Below, piece by piece: positions 32,221-44,095 of a DNA stretch of 64,000 bases. Both the position numbers and the translations under genes were made by a program. Below the pieces are notes generated by a model, which made no database searches, had not been told where the DNA came from, and saw only the letters and a program-made list of their open reading frames with translations. The DNA is from Synchiropus splendidus (Eukaryota; Chordata; Actinopteri; Syngnathiformes; Callionymidae), in the NCBI RefSeq assembly GCF_027744825.2, contig NC_071335.1, forward strand, positions 28,051,001 through 28,115,000, read 5' to 3'. Each line of letters starts with the position of its first letter. Within the stretch, counting starts at the first letter, position 1.

Positions 32221-35200
32221 ATGTCTGCTGCACGCAGGTAGGAAATGCTCTTACATGTTCCTTAAATAACGCTTAATTTTGTGTATAAACCATGTTCGAC
32301 GCGTGTCGGTTCGCTGACACATCGATACCGTAACTTGTAAACTAATGTAAATTCAACCCTAATAAAGTATTTCGTTGATCTCACTCAATATCAGAACCGA
32401 ACAGGTTGTTGTCGCTGTCTAAGCAAGCTAACTGTTAGCTAACTGTAGCTTAGCATTTGCTTCATAATTTGATTAACAACGTTTTTTCCCCGCTTAAGAT
32501 TCGAGGATACTGCGATCCATGTGGACGTCAAGGCAAGTAAACACGGTGTTTTCATCCTTGGCGACCTATACTTACTTCCACTTGTCATCTCGCTGACCAA
32601 TGTGCAGGACTATTATGGGAAGAAGCTGCAGAAGCAGACAGACTTGAAGAGCAACGCGTGTTTGGCTCCATCTCAGCCCACTCCCACCCACGTCCTGAAG
32701 GCCCTGAAGAAGGTGCATGCTGACGTCACAGACAGGTGCGGAGGTGACTTCCTATCTCTTCTTAGTTACAAGTTAACCCCAGTGTTGGACAGCAGTCATA
32801 GGTCAGCGGAGATTCTCCTGCTTGATGGAGACACGTGAAGAGATAAATAGTTACATGTAACACAGTCCATTCCCCTATCTCAGGTACTATGGCTGCGGCC
32901 TGGTGGTCCCCGAGTGTTTGGAGGGCTGCAGCATTCTGGACCTTGGCAGTGGAAGTGGAAGGGACTGCTACATGCTGAGTCAGCTCGTGGGCCAGTCCGG
33001 TCACGTGACTGGCATCGATATGACTGAAGAGCAGGTATTATTGCACTGACTAGTCCGGGTGTTTTGAAATTCGGGACCAAGTCTTTCCTTCCTAGTTTTC
33101 CTTATACTTCTTATAGAGCTATTTGAAAAGTACAGTGTAACTAGGGCTGCAATTCACTATTATTTTGATAGTCGACTAGTCACTGACTAACTCCTCCATT
33201 AGTCGTGTCGTCATCAAATAAACCGACTTGAAGGGTCCAAATGAATCCAGTTTATTTAAAGTATTCAGTGCCTCACAGGCACACATGCAAGTAAAAAACA
33301 GACCTGTCCTTCTTGCTCTTCAACAGGTACCAAAGATAAAGGTTTTGTAAAAACCCAGTTTAACATAAGAATAATAACATTGTTGTAACTTAATTCCACT
33401 TGTTGAGGATACTGGACTACACACTTTTACCATACAAGTAGGGGACTAAAGCAAACTGACACCATAACATAGACATTTTGATTTATTTTTGAGTTATTGG
33501 CGTGAGATCTTGTTTGTTGGTGATAACATGATCACAGCTTGCATCACTCTGACAAATCTTTTAAGCCTTGTAAGTCATCTTCTTACCCAGATCCGTCAGA
33601 TACTTTTCTTCATAAATCTTAAGATCCTAACAAACATATATGTATCGTGTCTTGTTTCTTAATGCTCTGTTGCCTTAAGAAAAACTGATTTCTGTTGCAG
33701 CTGGCCGTGGCCCGGGCACATATTGACCACCACATGAAGGAGTTTGGATTCAAGAACCCCAACGTCTCCTTTGTCCAGGGCTACATCGAGGCCCTGTCTG
33801 AGGCTGGACTGCAAAAGAACTCCTTTGATATCATCATGTAAGATCTTGATCTCAGATTTTTTATGCCTGTCGAGTCGACATTCTTTAAGTGTACTGTGTT
33901 TCTGGTGCCGCTCAGCTCCAACTGTGTGGTGAATCTCTCTCCTGACAAAAAGCGAGTCTTGGCTGAAGCCTACAATGTCCTCAAGGTACCTATGAAGTGC
34001 GCTTCATCACGTCTGGTGCAAACAGTAACGCTCAGTGTTTGTTTAGGATGGAGGGGAGTTCTATTTCAGTGACGTCTACAGCAGCGACAGGCTGACTGAG
34101 GTCATCAAGCAGCACAAAGTCCTCTGGGGTGCGTTAGGATAATATCCTGTGGCAATAAAAGTCCAGACAGTAAACGCAAACGACAAAAGTCGCTTAGCAG
34201 GCGGGTCATGTCTCCAGGTGAGTGTCTTGGTGGCGCCCTGTGGTGGCAGGATCTGGTGCGGCTCGCAGAGGAAGTGGGCTTCGCTCCCCCCAGGATGGTC
34301 ACCGCCAGCGTCATCACGGTTGACAACAAGGAGCTGCAAGACGTTCTTGGTGAAACACACTTAAATATGTGGTGACACTGATCAAAGGGCGCGTAGGTCT
34401 TAAATATTTTGAGTGTTCTGAAGTGGATGAAAAAGTGTTGGCAGAAAATATGGCTGTAAGATTTTAATGTAATGTCAAACTACAAGCAGAAGAGGAATCA
34501 TGTACTTCCACGGTGGAGGTCCTTGCAGCAACAGTTTGAAAATGATGTCAGTGTAGCTATTAAAAATATGACATGTAATGCATTCACCATGTATTTTGAA
34601 GTGAAAGAAAATATGTTGTAATTGATTAAGTCAAGACCTCGTCATCAAAAAAGTGTTAAAAGCACAGATATATTTGAGTTATTCCGTACACTAGTTCATT
34701 TAATTATTTCCCAAGTGAAGAACATCTTAAACGACAGGAAAATACATGAAGCCATTACCTGTGTTTATGCTGCCCTCATGAGGTCTGCGCGGAACTACAA
34801 AAGCAATTGATGGTAAAAAGATAGTCAACTAGGCCCTTTCTGTCTTGTATCATGTTTCTTTTCCACATTCATGCAACTAAGAAATTCACCATTTCTAATT
34901 GTTATGATATATTGACAATAGTTAAAAAGTATATAAAATGCAGTAATGTATAATCATATAACATGTTAACCATATTAGCATTTTCCTGTTTTATCCATAT
35001 TTTATATTATTAAGCTAAAAATCAGGTTAAATAAAAGACTAATTTTCCTCTCTCCCGTCTTTGATGGCCCCTTGCAGCCGACATAGCTGATAGCTCCTGA
35101 AGAAGAAATGTGTTAATACTGTCCAGTTTTTATTTTAAAGTAGAGCTTGCTCACTAAATTAAGAAAAAAAAACAATAGACATTTTAAATAGTACTTGGCC

Positions 35201-36635
35201 ACACTGAGCGTGCTTAAACCAGTGCTTTACTATTCTGGGTGTGAGATTTCTGTCGATTTGTCCTGTGTCCTGTGTTGGACAGCACAACCAAAAGTCCTGT
35301 GCAGTTTATATAGGCATATTTGTGTGATTTCATTTGTAGCGTTGAGGAGACTTAAAATTACCTGTGGTTGAACTAGAAGTTGCTGCGTCAACTTACTTGA
35401 ACTACTTTTGGGTTGTATAGGAATCAAAAAGACCTACTGTGACAACATGAGGACGACTTAGTTTGTTGTGGTTCTCCCAACTACGATGGCTACTGTGGAA
35501 GCAGCAGACGCGTCATGCTGTCTGTCCTTCTGTTTCAGGTGACTACAAGTTTGTGTCCGTTACTTACCGTCTTTTCAAGACCCCAAAAGGAAGTCCTGAG
35601 CCACGGCAGGTCATGTACAACGGCAACATCACCGGGGTGGAGGGCGCGTTCCATTTTGACTCCCAGTACACCTTCAAGGTCTGAAGCAAGATCAGCACAT
35701 GGGCATCCCCTGCAGTTCTTCTACAGTGGGGTTTATGTTTCAGATGAATGAAGTCGTGGAGGTGGACGGTGAGGTGGCTTCCATCCTGAGCCATTCCAGA
35801 TTCGCTGGGGAGTTCACTTTCCAGCCACAGGGAGGGACCAGCGGTCCGTGCGTGGTCAGACCCCAGGTCAGTGTCAAGATTGGTTTGTGCACGAGAGGTC
35901 AGCGTGTTTGTGGTATCTGAGGCGACACACCCAGAGAGGCCCACTGTTTCTCTGATCACACACACATATGCACACATCCGCGAGCGGAGAGGTCAAGCAG
36001 CTGTCTCAGAGTCATAACCAGACTGTGGACCCACGCTGGGGAACCTTGAACAGGAAGGAATGTTCTCTGCTGTCAGAGGAATGCCACCTTATCAACTTGC
36101 AATGAAGAGTTTTACATCTCCTCTGAGATCTTGTTCTCACTTCCCCATCCTTGAATCACAAATCACGCCTCCTTCACTGACAAGACTGCTGAATATATTC
36201 ATCTTAAGAATGCTGATAAAATTTGAGGTAGAAAGCAGAGCTATCTACCTGATGGTTCAACCTTTGGACTGCGGCGCTGACTGACAGCAGATACATCAGA
36301 AGGAGATACCCCTGTAATCTGCGTAGCTGGACGTGATAATGAAAATATTAAGCCTTTGGTTCAGTATTTTTATGGCACTGCTACTGTCGAACAAAGGAGA
36401 TAACACAGAAAAACCTGGGGTTGTAAAGTAGTTAAAGAGCTCCAGAATGTCTCTGATTCAGCTAATTGTCGTTTTTGACTTTTTTTTTTTTTACAATGGT
36501 TTTAAAGAAATAAAACCATTACTTTTATTACAGCCCGCCGTTGTGGATCCCTTCCAATTGGTCCTGCAGCGGGGCGAGAAAGGTTCAGCCGCTGGGGGGT
36601 GCTGCAGCGCCAAGTCTGCGACCTGCTGCAAGTAA
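32221..36635 (+). CDS. as3mt: Arsenite methyltransferase (AS3MT)
   Basis: Cytosolic SAM-dependent enzyme that methylates trivalent arsenic, using thiol reductants. Exons: 32221-32237, 32499-32532, 32608-32735, 32884-33034, 33701-33837, 33916-33985, 34047-34128, 34218-34349, 35539-35678, 35744-35866, 36534-36635, joining to 371 aa (human 375). The SAM-binding motif I is ILDLGSGSGRD (77-87), followed by HVTGIDMTEEQ (100-110). The four arsenic-handling cysteines are all present: Cys35, Cys64 (YYGCG), Cys159 (SNC) and Cys209 (WGEC), each exactly three residues later than human 32, 61, 156 and 206. Other family blocks are GGEFYFSDVY and MYNGNITG. The C-terminus is Cys-rich (GGCCSAKSATCCK), like human. 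Intron 2 has a GC donor (AAG then GCAAGT at 32533), required for the frame. The start ATG is in a good context (ACCATG). Confidence 0.96.
33142..33340 (+). mobile_element. hAT-like element fragment in as3mt intron 4
   Basis: Begins with TAGGGCTGCAATTCACTATT at 33142, close to the 5' end of the complete element at 49471. It continues with GATAGTCGACTAGTCACTG, typical of fish hAT-like non-autonomous copies. No matching CAGCCCTA right end or repeat of the 8-bp flank (AGTGTAAC) was found downstream, so it appears truncated. The 3' limit given is approximate. Confidence 0.5.
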
Positions 36636-36714
36636 CAGGACAGAACTCTCAGAAAACATGAGTCATGCTACCTAAGTTGTGCTTGGTTTCTGACAAATCA
36701 GTCACAACAAAAAC

Positions 36715-36922
36715 AATAAATACATAAATCTCTCTGTTCTTTTGCTGTAATCTGTGTAAGGTTGCTTCTCAAATTACCTAAAAATGAAATGTTTGATGAC
36801 TAGATGGAGTCTTCAAAAGATGCTTTACAAAATTCAGCTTTTGTTTTATTCAGCAATGCTGTGTAAAAAAAAGTTACTTCTTGATCAATTATTTTGTAGA
36901 TGTATTTCTACTTTTAAATAAA
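36715..36922 (+). terminator. as3mt polyadenylation signals
   Basis: AATAAA hexamers stand at 36715-36720 and 36917-36922, 80 and 282 bp after the as3mt stop codon. Both are followed within 40 bp by T-rich DNA, so alternative ends are possible. Confidence 0.5.
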
Positions 36923-38607
36923 CTCATTTAAAGTTGTCATTTGTCAAACTTTAACCAGTGTTTGTCCAAGTTAGTCCACAGTGGCTCTTTAGTGAAACAA
37001 ATGAGAGAATATTATACAATGATACAACAGCACCTTCATTTGATATGAGCCCCTTCCTGCATAAGTATCTAGCCACTATAGAGTCTGAGAGATGAGATGA
37101 GATAGAGACTGAGATGTCCATGTATTGTGGTTCAGTGGGCATAAAGTTTACGCCAACAGTCCTTTGAACCAACCATCTTGCAATAGATGTTTCATCATTC
37201 ACGATCGAAATGAAAAATGAAATCATTTCAAGGTTGACAAATACTCATATAGGCATAGCTGGACTAGCTTTGACATCATTTTGGGATTGTAAAGGAGGAA
37301 ATCTACATATCATGATCACTAAGCTTGGTGTCATGAAATAAGACCGCAAACAGCATTTCCAGAGGTTAACTAGTAGAAAAGGTCAGCATGGTGGTTAGAT
37401 TCATCCAGCCTTAGTTTTACCACTCCTTTGAAGCTATTCGATCTATTATTTGAATTATGTGACATTGCCCGTGCCTTTATTTGTCTTTTGTATCTTTCTG
37501 AGTGACTGTGTCTTTGGTTGTTTTGTTTACCTACATGACTTATATTTGTTATCGAAGAATCATTCACGCGAGTGAGGCACTGCAGTGTGTCTCGTCCAAG
37601 TGGAGGTGAGTTCGGTGCTCAAATGATTCTATAACATCCTTTTTCTGAGCCAAACAACGTTTAACAAGTTTGACATCATGTCGCTAACAGTAACAAATAT
37701 ATATCTATATATATTTTTGTTTTCCTAATGTCTTAGATGAGATGGCAAGACAAATGTGACTCAGGGAAGCTATGAATATATGTTAAAATGCTCAACAATA
37801 AACAATGCATCGTGACACCAATAGTACAAATAGTTCACTATTTTGTAAAAACATTTAAAAACATTTTGATGCAACTGAAAAAAATAGACTGTGAACAGAA
37901 GAACACAAGAGGAGAACCACTAATGTTGCCCAGAGGAAGCCAAATTAACTGTTGTGTTGCTACATTACTGTTATTCTTCATCAGTTAATGTGTTGAGGAA
38001 TGTGGACCGCATTTGTGACCAATCTTCTAGTTGTCAGTAATTCGTCAAAAACACGTTCCAGTCATCATAAAAAAAATCATAAAAAATTAAAAAAGTTTAT
38101 CCTCGCCTTAAAATGATATTTGCCATTATAACTTGTTGCATTTGATGGGGGAAAATTATTGTTTTTTTTACGATTTTTAATTATATTAAAAACACAGTTT
38201 AATGCTTTGTTAAATGTTACTTAAGCAATGGGTGTCCAGCTGTTATCGCCTGCAGTTTGATATACGTTTCCAAAAGTCACGAGTAAAGTCCTGTCTCTCT
38301 TAACATGAGGTGCACTTGTTTTGGATTGTGATAGGCTAAGGAGCTTGAGCGATCCCCGCCCTCCGAGCACTGGAGACTTGTAATTGGCCAGCGCCCTCGT
38401 CAGTCTCCCGAACATCAGAGAAGGCACGAGTTGGCCCTTAAGCCTGCGCTCGCGAGTCATCAGTGTCGGACACGTAGTGGGGGAGAGAGAGCAGGTCCCG
38501 ATGCACAAGTCGCGGCAACCGTCGGCGGAGATGAAGCCGGACTCCGACTGGCTCTGATTCTTACAAGCGCTTCTCTCACAGGAGGTCGGTTGCCAGCGGT
38601 TATCAAT
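36923..38607. other. Intergenic DNA and cnnm2 5' region
   Basis: Mostly AT-rich, with no coding exon seen. Composition becomes GC-rich from about 38340, suggesting the cnnm2 promoter and 5' UTR begin there. The cnnm2 reading frame is open back to at least 38431 without an upstream ATG in that frame. Confidence 0.6.
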
Positions 38608-40093
38608 ATGGCAGAGCCCTTATCCCGAGCACCCACCGCTGCAAAAATGGCGTCACTGGACCGGGTCCGAGCTCTGGCGATGCTTTTCTTAACTGTCACT
38701 TGCTGCTGCGTGGCCCCGGCAAGTGGCAAGGAGAGCTCCGAGGAGACCGTCATCATTGGACTGCGACTGGAGGACACGGACGACGTGTCCTACATGGATA
38801 GGGGCTACCTGCGGGTGAGCGAGCGCTCTCGGGTTAAATTAAGGGTGTACGGGCAGAACATCAACAACGAGACGTGGTCCAAGATCGCCTTCACCGAGCA
38901 CGAGCGGAGTCGGGCGCTGGGGAGCCTTGACAGCTCCTCGGGGGACAACCAGAGCCAGGAGGAGTCGCCTGGCTTGCATCCCTGTGGTATTCGGACTTCG
39001 GATATTATCATATTCCCCAACATCAGCTTGAACCGAAAGACGTCTGGAATAGTGGAAATCGAGGTCAAGCCCCTGCGGAAGACGGAGCGGAGCAAAGCGT
39101 ATTACCTCTGCATCGCCACCTCTGCACCGGCTGCGGCCGGGCTGCACGACCCCTGGACGGAGAACACCTGGATCTACCACGACGGGGAGGACACCCAGGT
39201 GATCGTGGTGGAGGAGAAGAAGTTTCTGCTGCCTTTCTGGCTGCAGGTCATATTCATTTCCATGCTGCTGTGCTTGTCAGGCATGTTCAGTGGTTTGAAC
39301 CTGGGGCTGATGGCTCTGGACCCCATGGAGCTTCAGATAGTCCAGAACTGCGGCACCGAGAGGGAGAAAAACTATGCCAAGAAGATTGAACCCGTCAGGA
39401 GTCAAGGGAATTACTTACTTTGTTCGCTCTTACTGGGAAATGTTTTGGTGAATACCACGCTGACCATCCTGCTGGATGACATTGCAGGTTCTGGCCTGAT
39501 CGCTGTGGTCATGTCCACCATTGGAATAGTGATTTTTGGGGAAATTGTTCCTCAGGCCATCTGCTCCAGACATGGCCTGGCTGTAGGTGCCAACACTATA
39601 TTCCTGACAAAGTTCTTCATGCTGCTCACCTTCCCGGCCTCCTACCCGGTGAGCAAGCTGCTGGACTACCTGCTGGGCCAAGAGATCGGAACCGTCTATA
39701 ACAGGGAAAAGCTGCTGGAGATGCTGCGGGTCACGGATCCTTACAACGACCTGGTGAAGGAAGAGCTGAATATCATCCAGGGAGCGCTGGAGCTCAGGAC
39801 TAAGACAGTGGAGGACGTGATGACCCCCCTGAGGGATTGCTTCATGATACCCGGGGATGCCACGTTGGACTTCAACACCATGTCAGAGATCATGAAGAGC
39901 GGCTACACCCGCATCCCAGTCTTCCAGGGGGAGAGGTCCAACATCGTCGACCTGCTTTTTGTCAAGGACCTGGCTTTTGTGGACCCGGACGATTGTACGC
40001 CACTCAAAACCATCACTAAGTTTTACAGCCACCCTCTTCACTTTGTCTTCAATGACACCAAGCTGGATGCCATGCTGGAGGAGTTTAAGAAAG
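38608..40093 (+). CDS. cnnm2: CNNM2 (ancient conserved domain protein 2), first coding exon, partial
   Basis: Plasma-membrane protein of the CNNM/CorC family, involved in cellular magnesium homeostasis; human mutations cause hypomagnesaemia. This exon encodes residues 1-495 plus one base and ends at GAG TTT AAG AAA G followed by GTGAGT, as in human CNNM2 exon 1. Residues about 20-40 ([20 protein letters not shown]) are signal-peptide-like. The extracellular domain includes [13 protein letters not shown] and the NNET sequon (Asn87). The DUF21 membrane domain starts near residue 205 ([18 protein letters not shown]) and includes [19 protein letters not shown] and [13 protein letters not shown]. 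The first CBS motif starts near 402 ([13 protein letters not shown]) and the second is cut by the intron ([19 protein letters not shown]). The ATG at 38608 is the first in frame; a second is at 38647. The rest of CBS2, the cyclic-nucleotide-binding-like domain and the stop lie beyond the window. Confidence 0.95.
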
Positions 40094-40649
40094 GTGAGTA
40101 CATCTCAGAGAAGCGCTTGAAAGAGGAAGTCATTGTCATTTAGCTATGTCTATTCTGAGTTTGCACACAACTCCCTCTTAACTGTTTTGATCAGTAGTTA
40201 AGTAGTATCAGTAGTTTTGTAAATATCTCAGATCTACAGTACATAGCACCTTAATGTAGACCTAAATGGGAATTTCATACTTTTTAATATGTATTTTTTG
40301 CTTGTAAAACTGTCAGTTAAATATCATAAAGTACCTACCTTATTCATAGAGTAGTGTATGGATCTTGTAATACTATAAATAGCATTTCCTGAATTGTAAA
40401 ATGTCATCAACTAGAGTAAAACTGTTAATATTTAATTTCATATTTGATAGGAATAAATGCTATTTGTACCCCAAGCAAAGTGGATGAAAGTGAGCTATAT
40501 TAATAGCTCAAATGAATAGAAACAATTCTAAATAATCAGAAAGGGAAGTGAAAAGCTAGAGCTGTATGAATGATGTCATATTTATACAAACTTTTATTGA
40601 TGAAGATCATCACAACTACAGTTGAGAAGCAGAGTAAAAATATATCACC

Positions 40650-41585
40650 GCTTGTTTGTCCTGATTTTTTTTTTCTTGTTTAAATGTGTCAGATCATCAA
40701 AGAGATTAAAATCGAATTCAAAGGTCACACCACTATAATCTTTAAGATCTTTTTTGCTATCAATGGGGAAATTATAGTCAAAACCTTCATGGCTCTGAGC
40801 GAAAAAAAGGGTTTTCCCCATGTTAAAACTGTAGTGTATCACACTTCTGTGATACCCTCACAACCCCACCTGGTCCCGATTCACTGTCACCACTGTTCTC
40901 AATTGAGAAATCACTGAATTAAGACCAACCTGACAGAATGAAGTTGATCAGAAGAGCCTTAAAAGCTTGACATAACGCAGAGATCCGAAGAAATTCAGGA
41001 GCAAATGACAAAGAAAGTTGATAAGATCTAGCAGTTCGATAAGGTTACCAGCCATTTCTAAATCTTTGGGAGTGCTGTGAGCTCCAGTGGAAGCCTCAAA
41101 TAGAGAAAGTGTGGAACAGTGGTTAACCTTACCAAGAGTGGCTGGATGACTCCTTCAGGTGGTCATAAAAGCAACGTAAAATGAACTGCAACCCTCACCG
41201 AAAAGAATAGTATGGGAAACAAGAATTTCAGAAACAAGAACGTCTGGCCATCTGTTGGTTGACCTCAAAATGAAGTGAACTTGGGTTCTGCTAACTGGAC
41301 AAAGAAACAAAACACACCAAAGATTCCTCCTCCTGTAAACCACCCATTACTAGCCATCACAAGCGTTTGACTGCAGTTGCAATGGGTGGCCCAACCAGTT
41401 ATCAGGTCCAGGGGCCAATCTCTTTATTCACACAGGCCCATGTTGGTTTGGATTTAGCTTCCTTTCAAAGTTGAATACCATTGCATTTTATGTTTATTTG
41501 TGTCCTATTTTTCAATTGGTTTGGTGATCTGAAACATTGAAGTGTGACAAACATCCGAAGAAATAGGAAACTGGCAGACAGAAAT
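40650..41585 (+). mobile_element. Internally deleted Tc1-like transposon
   Basis: Reads like a degraded Tc1-type element in plus orientation. About 40880-41190 matches the N-terminal helix-turn-helix region of the transposase gene, with phrases such as CCATTTCTAAATCTTTGGGA and GTGGAACAGTGGTTAACCTT. About 41230-41300 matches the middle (GTCTGGCCATCTGTT, then TGAACTTGGGTTCTGC). About 41355-41480 matches the 3' end (GGTGGCCCAACCAGTTATCA, then CACACAGGCCCATGTTGGTT). Most of the catalytic core is deleted. Both ends carry related inverted sequence around CAGATCATCAAA (40690-40705) and its counterpart GGTGATCTGAAACATT (41523-41540). Exact ends are uncertain. It is a different family from the copy at 2976. 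Confidence 0.75.
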
Positions 41586-43424
41586 GTGGTATCTTGCACC
41601 ATGAACATGGAGAGAAATTAGAGAACAGCATCTACTTGTTGAGATCAGTTCAAATAAGTTCAAAATAGGCTCCTCCTTTCACAGTTTCCATTGTAAACAA
41701 GTCCACGTATAACAAACAAAAAACCATGAAAACATGGTAATGTTCCATTCCAGGGCCATGTTTATTGTGACGCCGGAGCAGACACAACTTCTCAATGGCA
41801 GTTAAACGCTATTCACGCTGTGTGTGATACATGGTACTATTCACTGATTCATACACTGTTTTGCATTGAGATACATGTGCAGTATTTACATCCTCCTACT
41901 TTAGCCAGCCGTCTATAACGCCATATTAAGGTAGCACAGGCTCTGCATGCATCCTCTTCCACTACTTCCTGAGCACCTGTTGCTCACGAATATATCGAGC
42001 CTGTTGAAGTTTCAGGCAGAGACGATGTTTTGATTGGCCTCTTCAACACCTGCCTCACTTCCTTAGTAGAGGAAGAAGTGTTATCTCTCTCCATCGCTTC
42101 CATTGCTTGTTAATGTTCACACCGTTTCTCTCTTTCTTCCTGCTTTCCTCCCCCTTTTTCTTACCTTGTCTTTCTTTCATTCAGCCCTTTCTCCCCCCCC
42201 ACCCACTCTCTGATTTATGAATGCATAGGACATGTGGGAATGGTGCTACGGCAGTGCTGAGGTTATCAGGTGGGGGCATCTTGTTCGAAAACCTGCTTAA
42301 ATCCCTCTCTACTTTTAATGTTCTCTCCTCTAAGTGATGGTGGTGATAACTCCTTTTGTCCAGCGCTGGAATGCAGTCATGTGGATAATGAATAACACTC
42401 TCTAACACCCTCATGTGTTGTGTGTGTATGCGCATGATGTTTACCTCACTGCCCAGTTTACCTGCAGTTTTGCATAACCCTCCACCCCTTCACCGTCGCT
42501 TCTGAGTGAGCCGTTCCTGTGGTTGTTTGCTCGTGGAAATCACTCCACGTCCAAATCATGTCAATATGACTGGTCAAATACGTGATTGATCTGTGGCACG
42601 CTGATCGTAATATTCAAATCACTATAAGGAGATTAGCTGGTGGGAAAACAGAACAAATGATTGAGCTCCATTACCAGGAATAAGGGGTAGCACTCCATGC
42701 CAAATTGACATTGCATAATCGACTAGATGGGAGGGAATGGGACGGGGGGTGTTGTTAGTACATGCGCTAGCAGCAGGACGCCATTCAACGCTCATTTTCC
42801 GACTTGTTTTGCTGCATTACAGTCTAGATAGTGTGATACAATGACTGCTTCAACTTCCCTGTTTGGACAACATGTTGATTCTTCACACAAAAACTAAGCA
42901 TCATCTGTCGACTGGCATCTTGATATTGCTTGACTTGCTTCTTTAATTGAGCAACAGGTATCCGTTACGTTGTCGCTTCCAAAATAGGCACAGCCATCAA
43001 TATCTATTGCAGTTTGAAGACCTGTTTTTTAGGCGCCTCTGAATGCTATTGTAGCCAATCACTGCACAGGATTGTGCTTTTTGTTGTGTGTCACACATAG
43101 TGTCGGGAGTTTCAGTTAAATGTAAGCGATTGTGGCACCCCCTCACATCTGAGAGCCGCCATGCTAGAACAATGATCTCTCTTAAATCTCACACGGTCAA
43201 ATGTATTAAGTGAAAATGAAAGTGAAAAACAAGCGCACAGCGCATCAGGGAAGCGGTCATGATCATGGTGGTTTCTCTGTACATTTTTAACCGAAAAATC
43301 TCAGAAGAAACTCCATAATAACTAAGTGACAGGAACATGTTCACCACTCACGGAACTGAGGAGACAGACTGGGTGAGGACAACTATAGATCGAACAGAGA
43401 TTTACTTCTCATGATGAAAAACTC

Positions 43425-44095
43425 GTGTTTTTGTTTTTTTGCTGGGGCCAGGAGGGGGTAAAAATCCTGGCGGAAATGCTGGTGTGTCACATCAACAAAT
43501 TATTAAATCGAAGTTTCAAGATTTATTTTTCGGATTTCGAACGGAAATCCAGAACTTGCACGCCCCTGAAAAAACCCGGAAAAAACATAACGTGCACGGA
43601 CCGATCAGCTGACCGACGACGCGCTTTGTTATTGACTGGACCGTGGTAGAGTGTCACAGGGGAAGTGCTCGCTCTCGACACCTCCGAGGCTGGAGCGCAC
43701 ACTCCAGGATTTGATGTCCTGTTGTGGGCTGGAGCTGGGGCAGGGATGAGGCGAGTCTGGGACAGAGCGTGACTTGGTTTATGACTTTATCACAGCCAAA
43801 CTGCACAGAAGCGCACATTTAGAGCTGGACACGCACTGGGCACCTCTTCACTTCTGGAGAGACGTCACTCACTCGGCAACCACTCCCACATGCAGCGGCC
43901 ACACACATAGAGGAACAGTGCACCTGCAGCAGACACTCTACATTCACTCCTGCAAAAGCCTATTTTAAGGCTTGGAAGGCATTATTTCTTTTCACATTAA
44001 TTGTAATGAGAAAAATTGATTCAGATTTCGAACAAATCTCTTCTCGAACGGCCGTCTGGAACGACTTGTGGTCGAGAACCGAGGTACCACTGCAT
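43425..44095 (+). repeat. Putative dispersed repeat, GC-rich insert in AT-rich intron
   Basis: The interval has a sharp rise in GC and CpG against its surroundings. It contains paired phrases such as TTTCGGATTTCGAACGGAAA, TTCGAACAAATCTCTTCTCG and, at the right edge, GGTCGAGAACCGAGGTACCA followed by CTG. The last phrase is one I associate with a common vertebrate DNA-element end. Family and limits are not certain, and no intact coding sequence is seen. Confidence 0.35.
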
